Source of the DNA: Neoechinorhynchus agilis | Lineage: Eukaryota; Acanthocephala | Reading direction: 5' to 3' | Assembly: GCA_051530055.1 (NCBI GenBank) | Contig: CM121341.1 | Coordinates: 18,166,001 to 18,230,000, forward strand | Length of the DNA stretch: 64,000 bases | In this document: piece after piece, positions 38,401 through 49,653 of the stretch | Numbering within the stretch: the stretch's first letter is position 1 | How the letters are laid out: every line of letters begins with the position of its first letter | Translations under genes and position numbers: made by a program | Notes under the pieces: model-generated | The model's input: the letters and a program-made list of their open reading frames with translations, nothing else | What the model was told of the DNA's origin: nothing | Databases searched by the model: none

Positions 38401-40900
38401 CAAAGAGGGACAACACAGATGCATTTTAAAATATCGAGTTTATATTTACAGGCTAATGTCTTCCAAACGAGCATCTTGATTAAAGTGAAGAACAAAGAGG
38501 GACAACACAGATGCATTTTAAAACATCGAGTTTATAATAACAGGATAATGTCTTCCAAACGAGCATCTTGATTAAAGTGAAGAACAAAGAGGGACAACAC
38601 AGATGCATTTTAAAACATCGAGTTTATATTTACAGGGAAACGTTTTCAATACGCGCATCTCTATTAAAGTGAAGAACAAAGAGGGACAACACAGATGCAT
38701 TTTAAAACATCGAGTTTATATTTACAGGGAAACGTTTTCCAAACGAGCATCTTGATTATAGTGAAGAACAAAGAGGGACAACACAGATGCATTTTAAAAC
38801 ATCGAGCTCATATTTACAGGATAATGTTTTCCATACGAGCGTCTTGATTAAAGTGAAGAACAAAGAGGGACAACAGAGATGCATTTTAAAAACTCGAGCT
38901 CATATTTACAGGATAATGTTTTTCATACGAGCATCTTGATTAAAGTGAAGAACAAAGAGGGACAACACAGATGCATTTTAAAACATCGAGTTTATATAAA
39001 CAGGATAATGTCTTCCAAACGAGCATCTTGATTAAAGTGAAGAACAAAGAGGGACAACAGAGATGCATTTTAAAACATCGAGTTTATATTAACAGGCTAA
39101 TGTCTTCCAAATGAGCATCTTGATTAAAGTGAAGAACCAAGAGGGACAACACAGATGCATTTTAAAACATCGAGTTTATATTAACAGGATAATGTCTTAA
39201 AAACGAGCATCTTTATTAAAGTGAAGAACAAAGTGGGACAACACAGATGCATTTTAAAACATCGAGCTCATATTTACAGGATAATGTTTTCCATACGAGC
39301 ATCTTGATTAAAGTGAATAACAAAGAGGGACAACACAGATGCATTTTAAAACATCGGGCTCGTATTTACAGGATAATGTTTTCCATACGATCATCTTGAT
39401 TAAAGTGAAGAACAAAGAGGGACAACACAGATGCATTTTAAAACATCGAGTTTATATTTACAGGATAATGTTTTCAATACGCGCATCTCTATTAAAGTGA
39501 ATAACAAAGAGGGGCAACACAGATGCATTTTAAAACATCGGGCTCGTATTTACAGGATAATGTTATTCAAACGAGTATCTTGATTAAAGCGAAGAACAAA
39601 GAGGGACTACACAGATGAATTTTAAAACATCAAGTTTATATTTACAGGGAAACGTTTTCAATACGCGCATCTCTATTAAAGTAAAGAACAAAGAGGGACA
39701 ACACAGATGCATTTTAAAACATCGAGCTCATATTTACAGGATAATGTTTTCCAAACGAGCATCTTGATTAAAGTGAAGAACAAAGAGGGACAACAGAGAT
39801 GCATTTTAAAACACCGAGCTCATATTTACAGGATAATGTTTTCCATACGAGCATCTTGACAACACAGATGCATTTTAAAACACCGAGTTTATATTTACAG
39901 GATAATGTTTTCCAAACGAGCATCTTGATTAAAGTGAAGAAGAAAGAGGGACAACACAGAGGCATTTTAAAACATCGAATTTATATTTACAGGATAATGT
40001 TTTACAAACGAGCATCTTGATTAAAGTGAAGAACAAAGAGGGACAACAAAGATGCATTTTAAAACATAGAGCTCATATTTACAGGATAATGTTTTCCATA
40101 CGAGCATCTTGATTAAAGTGAAGAACAAAGAGGGACAACAGAGATGCGTTTTAAAACATCGAGCTCATATTTACAGGATAATGTTTTCCATACGAGGATC
40201 TTGACAACACAGATGCATTTTAAAACATCGAGTTTATATTTACAGAATAATGATTTCCAAGCGAGCATCTTGATTAAAGTGAAGAACAGACAGGGACAAC
40301 ACAGATGCATTTTAAAACATCGAGCTCATATTTACAGGATAATGTTTTCAATACGAGCATCTTGATTAAAGCGAAGGACAAAGAGGGACAACACAGATGC
40401 ATTTTAAAACATCGAGTTTATATTTACAGGATAATGTCTTCCAAACGAGCATCTTCATTAAAGTGAAGAACAAAGAGGGACAACACAGATGCATTTTAAA
40501 ACATCGAGCTCATATTTACAGGATAATGTCTTCCAACGAGCATTTTGATTAAAGTGAAGAACAAAGAGGGACAACAGAAATGCATCTTAAAACATCGAGT
40601 TTATATTTGCAGGATAATGTTTTCCAAACGAGTATCTTGATTAAAGTGAAGAACAAAGAGGGACAACACAGATGCATTTTAAAACATCGAGTTAATATTT
40701 ACGGGGAAATGTTTTCAATACGCGAATCTCTATTAAAGTGAAGAAGGAAGGGGAACTCCACAGATGCATTTTAAAAGATCGAGCTTATATTTACAGAAAA
40801 ATGTTATCAATACTCGCATCTTGATTAAGGATAAGAACAAGGGGGGACTACACACATGCATTTTAAAACGTCGAGTTTATATATACAGGAAAATGTTAGT
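29441..40900. repeat. Minisatellite/satellite array, 92-bp unit, about 124 units
   Basis: Head-to-tail 92-bp units typified by CATCTTGATTAAAGTGAAGA, GGGACAACACAGATGCATTT, AAAACATCGAGTTTATATTT and ACAGGATAATGTTTTCCAAA. Unit classes differ at a TTTAT versus CTCAT site, at GATAATG versus GAAACG, and at CCAAAC versus CAATACGC. Shortened 65-bp units near 35.79, 36.69, 37.58, 39.86 and 40.20 kb mark larger repeat periods: the first three are about 895 bp apart, i.e. nine full units plus one short. As 92 is not a multiple of three, the open frames inside are accidental. The array starts abruptly inside REL copy 5. Confidence 0.97.
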
Positions 40901-41109
40901 AATCCTTTGGTGCTTGTCTTTTCGGTATATGTGCTAAATATCTTAACCAAGTGAGTTATTCAACTTCATTCATGTTTTTGTGGTTATTTACGAAACGAAA
41001 ATAGAACTTATAAGAAGTTGCGACTTTTCTACTAATTAACTGATTTTAAAAGAAATTCTGAATTGAGATCACATTCAGCATACTTTTTCTTTGAAAATGC
41101 AATATTGTA
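40901..41109. other. Flank of the satellite array
   Basis: AT-rich unique-looking sequence, no feature. Confidence 0.4.
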
Positions 41110-41192
41110 GCCTATCTAAAGAGAACATGATTATTGGATCGATCCAACGCGGCAATGCCGCGGCCATCAAGGAAGCTGCCGAACAAACCTAA
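41110..41192 (+). mobile_element. REL retroelement, extreme 3' end, copy 6
   Basis: Short frame IIGSIQRGNAAAIKEAAEQT followed by stop, aligning to the SLAVQRGNAASV end of copy 2. The satellite array is thus flanked by REL pieces on both sides, in opposite orientation. Confidence 0.7.
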
Positions 41193-41353
41193 CATTTGAA
41201 GAAAACGAAACTATGTTCATTCATAGAATTTTGATTGGAACTTAGTTATTTATTGGATTTTAAAGGATAACAATTAATCGTAATATGCGCACTATGCTGA
41301 GCTTCTCTCTTCATTTCATTTAATTCTATCCAATTGTTCCTTTCAGTGGATGT

Positions 41354-41580
41354 GTATTCTCAATGGCGTATTGTAACACACTCGAGTTTTATTGAGGTCA
41401 ACCTTGCGAATTTTCAAAGCCTCGGCCTCCTTCTCAAGCATTGTTTGCAAGTTTTTTTCTTTTTTTCAGTTTTTTCGGTTAAAAACTTGCAAAGAGTGCT
41501 TGAGGAGGAAGCTGAGTTGATAATTCGCAGGGTTGACTTCAATAAAACTCGAGTGTGTTAGAATTCGCTATTGAGAATTT
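41354..41580. repeat. Long inverted repeat (hairpin)
   Basis: Arms of about 95-100 bp (about 41354-41450 and 41482-41578) are imperfect reverse complements: TAACACACTCGAGTTTTATT on the left and its complement near 41545-41565 on the right, with CAAGCATTGTTTGCAAGTTT against AAACTTGCAAAGAGTGCTTG. The loop is a T-rich stretch of about 30 nt. A 75-codon open frame runs through it but is a by-product of the palindrome. Confidence 0.88.
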
Positions 41581-41963
41581 CATTTAATGTAAAATTCTGG
41601 AACCATAATTGAGAAAATCAAACAAGGCTAATGGTCACAATTCAAACGTGTTGGGATATTGGAATGTTTGAAAAAATCATCTACATTTTAATGTTTATGA
41701 GGAATTGCGAGAAGGGTAATATAATCACGTTTTTGTCCCATAGGAAGACGTTTATGCTAAAAAATTGAATCGCTCCTGTATAAAGCTGGATATAACATAG
41801 TTCTCCATTGGTTCGGTTAATAAATTCTGTTAAGTTTAATATCAAAGATATTTGGCTATTTCTTCTCACCCCCATGCGAAAGGCGCGTTGCGCTGCTTCC
41901 AATCAAATGTTTTTTAAATTAAAAATATAATCACTTCATTGACAGCGCTCATTATATGGCTGT

Positions 41964-42284
41964 CTATTTCGTTGAATCCATAAGATAAGCAATTAGGTCC
42001 TTACGTTCCTTTTCCTTCTTCAACCCCACAAATACCATTTTTGTACCGGGAATATACTTTTTCGGATTTATCAGATATTCATTAAGTGTCTCTGCTGTCC
42101 ACACAATCCCTTTATTCTTATTGGCTGGCGTATAATCATATCCTTCAGCCATTCCAGTGCTTCTACCAATAAATCCATGAAGATTAGGGCCGACTTTATG
42201 GGGCTTTCCTTTCTCGACGGTATGGCATTGACTGCACGACCTGACGAAAATTTTCTTGCCTCGCTCAATTTGTTCCTGGCTCAT
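41964..42284 (-). CDS. Cytochrome c
   Basis: Mobile electron carrier between complexes III and IV, in the intermembrane space. 106 codons, single exon. Start chosen at ATG 42284 (MSQEQIERG); an in-frame extension further upstream has no ATG that suits the family. Heme-binding CSQCH is at residues 17-21 and the axial methionine is in PGTKMVF (Met 83). Other conserved blocks: [31 protein letters not shown]. Length and motifs are complete, so it is likely functional; lack of introns could also fit a retrocopy, but no damage is seen. Confidence 0.96.
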   Translation of the reverse strand: MSQEQIERGKKIFVRSCSQCHTVEKGKPHKVGPNLHGFIGRSTGMAEGYDYTPANKNKGIVWTAETLNEYLINPKKYIPGTKMVFVGLKKEKERKDLIAYLMDSTK

Positions 42285-42654
42285 CTTCAAAGCAATAAAC
42301 AAGGATGCCTTAGTTATAGGGGGGAAATTGCACGTCTTTCGTCTCGTGTATTCGTGAAATGCTCTTAGTTATTCTGACAACATAGATGATTCAATGATGA
42401 TTGGTTTGACTGGCGACAAATCATTCGTGCGAACATTTCCTAAACGCTGCTTGATTCCAGTAAATTTGCTAAAAAGGATCTTACAAAATTCATTATCGAA
42501 TCTTTTATTTACTCTCTTTTTCTTGACTGATTTTGTCATTTTTTAAAAAGGAATGTGATTTTGCAGTCGATTAGTATGAAGGATGCGATTTGTTTTCAAA
42601 AACTTTCTTTTTTGTATCGCTTTTCTTTCTTTACCAAGGATTGCTCGCACGTAC

Positions 42655-42865
42655 ACCATATCAATTCCGTACAGTGTCCTTCCTATTGTGGTTGGATAAT
42701 GTGATCCTATTTATCCATCTAAACATTATCGACTCCATAACGGCGGGGCGTTGCTCGTTACGCTTGGTTATTGGCCAGCATTCGGTTCCATAAAGAGCCA
42801 CCTGACGAAAAAATCCTTTTTGTCTGTGCTCACGTCTTTTTAGGGTGGTTGTCTCCTCCATAATA
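42655..42865 (-). mobile_element. RTE-type LINE, C-terminal fragment
   Basis: Minus strand reads FRQVALYGTECWPITKRNEQ, then AVMESIMFRWINRITLSNH, the region after the RT in RTE-clade LINEs. About 200 bp only. Confidence 0.82.
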
Positions 42866-43041
42866 GCAGATACAAACGCTTTACTTCACAACTTCCTTTT
42901 CGAATCTACCCACATCAAAACTATCGTAATCAATCATTAAAACTCAACGATTCAAATAAAACATCACCATCATCGCTGAGCACTCCTTATGTTTTAAGTG
43001 GAACACTTTATGGATTTCACTTTGGATATACCTCTTAAAAA

Positions 43042-43380
43042 TTAGCTCCTCGGTTTGTAAAGCTGCCCTTCCAACTTCTTGATGAGGTGTAAAGGTAGGA
43101 TCACTAGATCTCTCATCTTATCTTCCAAGTCTTCTGCTCCTGTTCGAATATTATCATTGAAAAATTTGCTCCATTCACTCGCTCCTCTCAATTCTCCGCA
43201 AACCATTTTAAATTCGTTCAATTTCCTTTCATTAGCGTTTTTCCCTACATATAACTTTCCGTTAATTTGTGTATCTGCGAACCATACATCCTGTGTACTT
43301 TCTTCGTCAAATCCATATACGACGCGTCTGCCAAAGCTTATATATACACGTTTTATTAATTTAAGAAAAGCACGATCCAC
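43042..43380 (-). CDS. Unrecognised open frame
   Basis: 112 codons, balanced composition (RRVVYGFDEESTQDVWFAD, NGKLYVGKNANERKL, KKLEGQLYKPRS). No family recognised and no neighbour to explain it. Could be an exon or a remnant. Confidence 0.3.
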   Translation of the reverse strand: MDRAFLKLIKRVYISFGRRVVYGFDEESTQDVWFADTQINGKLYVGKNANERKLNEFKMVCGELRGASEWSKFFNDNIRTGAEDLEDKMRDLVILPLHLIKKLEGQLYKPRS

Positions 43381-43499
43381 ACACTTGCCAGCATCTATCT
43401 TTGCTAAACGGTGTCTGGATGACGGATGTTAAAGGCAAAGGAGGTGGGACTGGTTTTTGAAGTGGTGTTAATGTGCGATCGTAGCCTTTGTACAGGAGG

Positions 43500-44170
43500 T
43501 GACCGATTGGGAGTCTTTCATTGTTCTCCGGTTGTTAAGGAAAGATTGGGCTTGGGGGAGGAAAGATTTTTGGTAGAGGGTGGTACGAGCGAGGGGGGGT
43601 GAAAAAGGTTGGGGTTCCAGGTGTTTACGAGGGAAGAATATTTAGAGATGAGGGACGAAAATTGTGGAGGGGTTTTTGGAGAAAATGGGGTGGAGATGGG
43701 CGTCGAGGGGAGGGAGTGAAGTCCCGCATATTCTCGCTGCTCTCTTGTGGAAGGTTTCGAAGGAATGGAGAGCATTGGCGGAAAGGGCGAGGAAAGTGTG
43801 GAAGGCGTATGTATGTAAGGATAGGAAGGATGGCAGAAAGATAAAAGTGGGCAAGTTGTTTAGGGGATACGCCGAGACGCCGGAGGAGTTTGAGCAGGTA
43901 AAGACGAGGATTTGCTTTAGCGAGTGTAAATGAAATGTGGGCAGCCCATTTAAGGTTCTCTTGTAAAATCAGGATCAGTATTCGGAGAGAAGAGGAGCGT
44001 TGGATGGGGAGAGGGAGAGGCACGGGAATAAGATTGCGTTTGGAAATGTGGGGGGACAAGCTCAAAAAATTTGGATAAATTTAGGGAGATTTTTAGGGTG
44101 GAGAGCGAATAAATGAGATGGTTGAGCTCGTCCATGGTCGTGGAGAGGGAGAGGGAGGGAGATGCGATGT
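43500..44170 (-). mobile_element. LINE Y fragment, 3' half
   Basis: Minus strand reads SFTLAKANPRLYLLKLLRRL, GVSPKQLAHFYLSAILPILT and Pro/Ser-rich surroundings: the C-terminal RT region of LINE Y. Several frame changes. Confidence 0.83.
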
Positions 44171-44285
44171 GTGATAAAAGTGGTCATCCGTAATCGATCG
44201 TAAATGCGTGCATACGGTCGATTACATTATCGATAGGTTTAGTACCTGTTTGCACAGTTTAATTGTCGTTAATTATTCGAACGTT

Positions 44286-47285
44286 GTTTTTTTGTTTAAT
44301 AAAACTCTCCAAGTGCAGTACAATTTATTTAAAAAAAAGCTGTACAACAAGAAGCAAAGACATTCATGTCGAGTACGCTCGAGACAACCATGCTTAAAGT
44401 TACCGATAATCTATTGAAACCCGATAGATTACCCACAGTACCAAGCGATAGCAACTCTCATGAAATATTCGAACACTGGTTTACGACTTTTGAGAATTAT
44501 ATCGAAGATCTTGAAACTGATGACAAAGGAAAATTGATTCGTTTGATAAACTGCGTTGGATCGAGGGTGTATGCTCAAATCAAATCTTGCAAAACATATG
44601 AAGAGGCAACAAGCTGTTTAAAAAAAGCATACTGCAGAATCACAAATGTCGTTGCAGCGAGGTATCGACTAATAACTCGACGATAGGCTGAATCAGAGTC
44701 CATAAGGGATTACGTGACCGAACTTAGATTATTAGGTAATAATTGACAGTTTAAGAACATAACCGCCGATGAGGCAAAGGAGGAAGCAATAAGGGAGTCA
44801 TTAATTGCTGGGCTATGCTCCGACAAAATGAGACAAAAGCTGCTCGAAAAAGCGAATATATTCTTAGAGAAAGCGATTCAGCAGGCATATATTATGGAAC
44901 AAGCTGAAGCCGATTGCCGCTATTTCAATACCAATCAATACAATTACATCGGAAAAAATGAAACCAACCATTGCAGTCGTATTCAAAACAAAATTACAGA
45001 ATCACTAAACAACCATCAAACCAAAGCTCCTGAATGTCTAGCAGTCAATTACAACAAACAAGCGTGTTTTTCTGTGGGAATAGACGCCATCCCAGATCAA
45101 TATGCCCTGCAAAAGATTCCAAATGTAACAAATGCCAGAAGATTTGCCATTGCTCAAGAGTATGTAGGTTCATGTCAAAGATAGCCGCAATCTCGTTACT
45201 AGCAATTCAAAATGATTCTCGTCGAACTTCGCAAACAATCACAATAAATAACAAAGACAATTTGTCTGTTCTGTTCGATACTGGAAGTTCTCAGAGCTTC
45301 ATCGATGATCAGCTCGCAAAGCAACTAAATCCCAAAATGATATGCAGACAAACGCAGGTAAGATTAGCTTCTGGGGATATAGAACGGAGCACGACCGGAA
45401 TAACCCGCTCCGACATTAAATACAAAGGGACTATCTATGAAAATGTCGAACTGTATGCGCTTAAAAATTTATGCACCGATATAATTTTGGGAAGATCATT
45501 TATGAATAAGTTCAAGGAAGTAAAATTCCTTTTTGATGGAGATGGATCTCTTGAATGCATGGCAATGGATGAAGAGATGACTCCTCGTCTTTCTGCAAAT
45601 CTCAATCAGGGTTGTCGACCAAAACGTATGTTATCGGAAGGAATAATTACCCATAGTCAGTCTCCTTAACGGGCGCAGGTATTGATTTTTCGAAGTAACA
45701 CAAGTAAGCCTCGAATGGTGATTGATTATGCATCGACAATCAACAAATATACTGAACTAGATGCATACCCTCTTCCAAAAATCGACGATCTAGATCGAGA
45801 AGCAGCACAATATAAATATTTTACGGCCATCGATCTTCGACATGCATACCATTAAATACCAATCAACAGGCTGGATAGGATCTTCACAGCTTTGGAAGCG
45901 AATGGTGGTCTTTATGAATTTACCCGGATTCCATTTGGTATCACTAACGGCGTAGCGGTTTTTCAGAGAATAATGAATTCGATCATTGATAAAAACAAGC
46001 TGAAAGGTACCTATGCATATTTGGACAATATCACAATTTGTGGATCTACAATTGAAGAGCACGATGCAAATTTAAACAATTTTAAAAAAATCGCAGAAGA
46101 TCTTGGTTTGACATTCAATGATAAAAAATACATTTTCAGGACTAATCAGATAGCAATGCTGGGATACCTAATTTCTTACCAGAGTATAAAGCCGGATCCT
46201 GAAAGGATAGAGAGTCTTTTGGCATTAAAACCACCAACAGATAAGACTAGTTTGAAACGTTGCATGGGAATATTTTCGTACTATTCCAATTGGATATCTG
46301 ACCTTTCAACCAAAATCAACCCGATCATTCGTACCACGGAATTCCCGTTGAATCAAGAATCATTAGAAGCTTTTGAATCTTTCAAGCAGGAAATCGGGAA
46401 TGCTGCTCTGAGCTGTCTGAATCCGACTGGACAATTAGTCTTAGAAACCAATGTTTCGGACGTTGCCATCGCTGCTACCCATAGTCAAAACGGGAAACCT
46501 AGCGTTTTGCGATCAAACATAAACAGCGGTGACGCAATTGACCAAAAACGAATATGAGGAAATCAGACGATGGATATAGCGACGGATCAGATTCACCTCC
46601 CAGCCCTATACCTCCAAGAAGGCTCAGGACGATCTCAGCACCGGATAGCTTTGGCCGAAATTCCAAATTACGTCACAATGTGTTCAAATCGCCTACAATC
46701 GACGCTGCTGACGCAGATAATTTGAACGCGCCACTTATTCATCATGATCAACCTGAGAAGACGAACGCTGCCGGGCTCCCACGCGTCTCTACTGGTTTGC
46801 GTCCGGTTTGCGGTAGGTCTTTTAAATTAACCAATCTGGGGGTTTTGTTTGTCCATGGTCCCTGAGATCTCCGCTGTAGTGGGTCTGGTTCTTCACCACA
46901 ATTAACCGAGCCTTTCGTGCCTGAGACCCCTCAGATCACCACTGATTCTATTTCGATACCTGATATCGTGCGGTTTCTGCCCAGGAACGTCCGGGGTAGA
47001 GACGTATGGAGCGCTCGGCAGCTCGGCACTCTCTCTGCTCCAGGATCTCTCAAAGAAATTGAGAGAGGCAACCGGAGACTCAAGAGCAGGCGTATTCCTT
47101 CGACAAAATATCTCGCTGGCAGTACAACGGGGCAATGCTGCCAGCGTGATGGCGACGGTCGAGGAAGGGCAAAAGCTGGAATTTGGCGGGAGGTGGTGAG
47201 TGTGCTTCAAACAGATTGTTTGAACCTTCAAAATAAACGGATTTTTGTTAAAAAAAATAAAACTCTCCAAGTGCAATACAGGTGG
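44286..47285 (+). mobile_element. Ty3/gypsy-type LTR retrotransposon, broken fossil
   Basis: Parts in order: a gag-like region (about 44366-44900), a CCHC-type zinc-knuckle stretch (about 45070-45170), an aspartic protease with the LFDTGSS motif (about 45240-45560), reverse transcriptase (about 45690-46230) and the start of RNase H (to about 46560). I could not recognise integrase. A 36-bp direct repeat ending AATAAAACTCTCCAAGTGCA occurs at about 44286-44321 and 47250-47284 and may be what remains of the LTR ends. A REL 3' fragment (46985-47203) sits inside. The element is broken by roughly half a dozen or more lesions and looks old. Confidence 0.85.
46985..47203 (+). mobile_element. REL retroelement, 3' end, copy 7 (nested in the LTR element)
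   Basis: Nearly the same sequence as 15776-15983 (GTAGAGACGTATGGAGCGCT onward to GGAATTTGGCGGGAGGTGGT), the closest pair in this family in the window and therefore a young copy. Confidence 0.92.
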
Positions 47286-48895
47286 ATAGGAATTCCCAGG
47301 CTATATAATGAAATAGTAATAGGCGGCATAATTTTGATACAGGAAACAAAGTCGATTTCGAATAAGATCTTCCTTCCAACTTCCAGGAACCTATCCAATG
47401 ATTTCTGTTTCTTGATAGCGGCGCTTCTTCCAAATCATTCACAGGGCCTTTTATCGATCATTAGACGCAGTTTGCTCCCGTCGCGGGTATCCGAATACTC
47501 TTCTACGGACCTCTCATACGACATTTTTTCCATTTTTATTAGAGGGAGGAAGTTTCTCTTAGCTAACGTATATATACGCCCGGGTAAAGTCCATTTAGTT
47601 CACAATAAAATTATCTTGCGTAACATAATGGAATCCGGAATGGACATTTTTGTTCGGGGACTATAATGATTCGTCTCATAAATGGTTTAAGTCAATCACT
47701 CGATCGGCACGCTCTTATTCGATTATCATCCCACCTTACCCAACTTTTACGGCTCATTCATCCATGTCCTACTTGGACCTTTGTTGTTGGAAAAACTCTT
47801 GCCAATTGGCAGGGGGCACGATTTGATCGTGTGGAATTTCGATAGAAATATTCTTCTAAATAAGAAATTTAAATTGTCTTCCCTAAACATAAGCCTTTTT
47901 AACGCTTCGACTGTTTTTTTAAGCCACAATCGATTATCTTCACTTGGAGATATCAACGTATTCCTCGCCCAATACAGTATTGGTTTTCTTACCGCGGCTA
48001 ATCGATCGTTACCATCTCAAGCTAAGCCCAAATTGCTTTCCCAGGGTGTGGCGATAATGCATCTGTAAAGTTCTGGAGCTCCGTATATTGGCTTTGTCGG
48101 GGGCGCCACCAACTTTGCCTGGACAAGTTGAAATTGGTTTCTGGAGGAGAGTGGTTTCGCGCAAAACATTTCGTTCTTGGCATTCAGCAGCTGATGGAAG
48201 ATGAATTAAAAACCTCGGTATTGACAACGTCCTCAAGACAATGTTTGAATTTCACTCCGAAGGATATCGTTCCTCCCGTTCGATGACGCTTTTATGCCAA
48301 TCGTCCACAGGAGGTTTGATTTAAAACAGACGGATATTTCAAACTCGTAGATTTCGAACAATCTATCGTCTCACAACGGTTTTTTCTTTGCCATTTAAAG
48401 CAACTAATGTCCTTAATGTACCAAATGTAGGGCTCCTTTCTCAATTCTTGATTTCCGCTTCCCCCGAGGAATGGGCCCAGATTAACATGGCTAAACGTAT
48501 TTTTCTTCTGAAAAATAAACGCAAAGTCATTACTTCAATTGATCAAGTCAGGCCCATTTCAGTTCAAAACTCCTTGGTGAACATTCATGAGCGGGCTTTA
48601 GCGAAGCTCATTCTACGTTTCGCTATGGAACATGGCTGCATCGATAACCACTGCCATGGTTTTTACCCGGGAAATCTGTGCACACAGCAATAAGAGAAAT
48701 AATTAGCAGTTTTTCTAACGATGTCCGGTCTATGAATATATTAATATCCTTTGATATCAAGAAAGCATTTGACAGAGTCAACTTAGAATTTGTCGTGATA
48801 ATCTTACGCTTTTTTAATTTTCCATATAATATTATTGCACACGTCAATAACACATTGAGGTCGGCGATGATCCAACTGAAACATTTTTTATCCAT
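47286..48895 (+). mobile_element. LINE X, longest copy (endonuclease and RT)
   Basis: Readable parts: an APE-type endonuclease segment with LIQETKSIS near 47335 and KFLLANVYIRPG near 47550; later FLLKNKRKVITSIDQVRPIS, HCHGFYPG and MNILISFDIKKAFDRVNLEF (RT motif A) near 48730-48800. Frames are broken in several places and the element stops before the YADD block. Confidence 0.82.
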
Positions 48896-49341
48896 ATCAT
48901 TTGTTGCATTTGTCAGCTGATTTTCTCGACCGCGTGGTATATACTTCCATTGATGTGCATTAGCAATTTCGGCGGCCGGAGGAACTTTGTTTTTACATCA
49001 GAGAAGTGATGCCACCACTTTAACTCGGATTTTCTCCCTTCAGCGGTATTTCGTCCCCTTTGGTTGTATGTCATTGGCGATCATGGATTCGAACCCTTTG
49101 ACCCTGAAACAGGAATCCGGGGCACGAGTATACTAGACCACCTCTACACAACTACGAAATGTACAAACCCAGCAGACGAAATCGGTTTGCTCAACCGCAT
49201 GTCTTTATCATTTGTTGCATTTGTCAGCTGATTTTCTCGACCGCGTGTTATATTTCTATTGCTGTGCATTAGCAATTTCGGAGGTCGGAGGAACTTTGTT
49301 TTTACATCAGAGAAGTGATGTTACCTCTTTAACTCGGATGA
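48893..49341. repeat. Direct duplication of a 135-bp block, each followed by a SINE
   Basis: Blocks 48896-49030 and 49208-49341 (TTTGTTGCATTTGTCAGCTG to CTTTAACTCGGAT) are near-identical. A SINE copy lies to the right of each, giving a block-SINE-block-SINE order. Confidence 0.9.
49010..49165 (-). mobile_element. tRNA-derived SINE, copy 2 (head end)
   Basis: Minus strand: A-box GAGGTGGTCTAGTATA, then B-box GGGTTCGAATCC at about 49085-49097, then GGGGACGAAATACC. It stops before the CTGATGAG part. This copy best preserves the tRNA-like head. Confidence 0.82.
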
Positions 49342-49349
49342 AACGTTAA

Positions 49350-49510
49350 GAGTTCGTACATCTCCCCGGATCCTCAGATACCCCCAGAAGGCGGGACTCA
49401 TCAGTGAGTTTCCTCTCTTCAGCGGTATTTCGTCCCCTTTGGTTGTACGTCATTGGCGATCGTGGATTCGAATCCTTTGGCCCTGAAACAGGGATCCGGG
49501 GCAACTGTTG
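49350..49510 (-). mobile_element. tRNA-derived SINE, copy 3 (body, with hammerhead-like core)
   Basis: Minus strand: GGATTCGAATCC (B-box) near 49466, GGGGACGAAATACC at 49424-49437, CTCACTGATGAGTCCC at 49393-49408 and GGTATCTGAG at 49373-49382. See the separate finding on the ribozyme-like core. Confidence 0.82.
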
Positions 49511-49653
49511 TCATTTGAATTCGTTGTTTAGAGTCACTTGAATTTGTTTAAAGGTTTGGGATTACAAGGAGTATCATTTTTGCATGCAAATGGATAAAAT
49601 CATTTAGCCATATGCCTCAGTCTGAAGATAAACGGACTTTATTTGAATGCACT

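Noticed and set aside
29441-40900. CRISPR-like array or a repeat-protein gene
   Set aside because: Units are contiguous 92-mers with no unique spacers, and 92 is not a multiple of three, so frames rotate. Open frames on both strands are by-products.
46554-46865. 103-codon open frame as a host gene
   Set aside because: It overlaps the downstream part of the LTR element in a different frame, is rich in Pro/Ser/Asp and has no recognisable motif; most likely fossil sequence.
8905-49510. True tRNA genes at the B-box matches
   Set aside because: The cloverleaf cannot be completed, boxes are mis-spaced, and the same body and tail follow in several copies: this is a tRNA-derived SINE.
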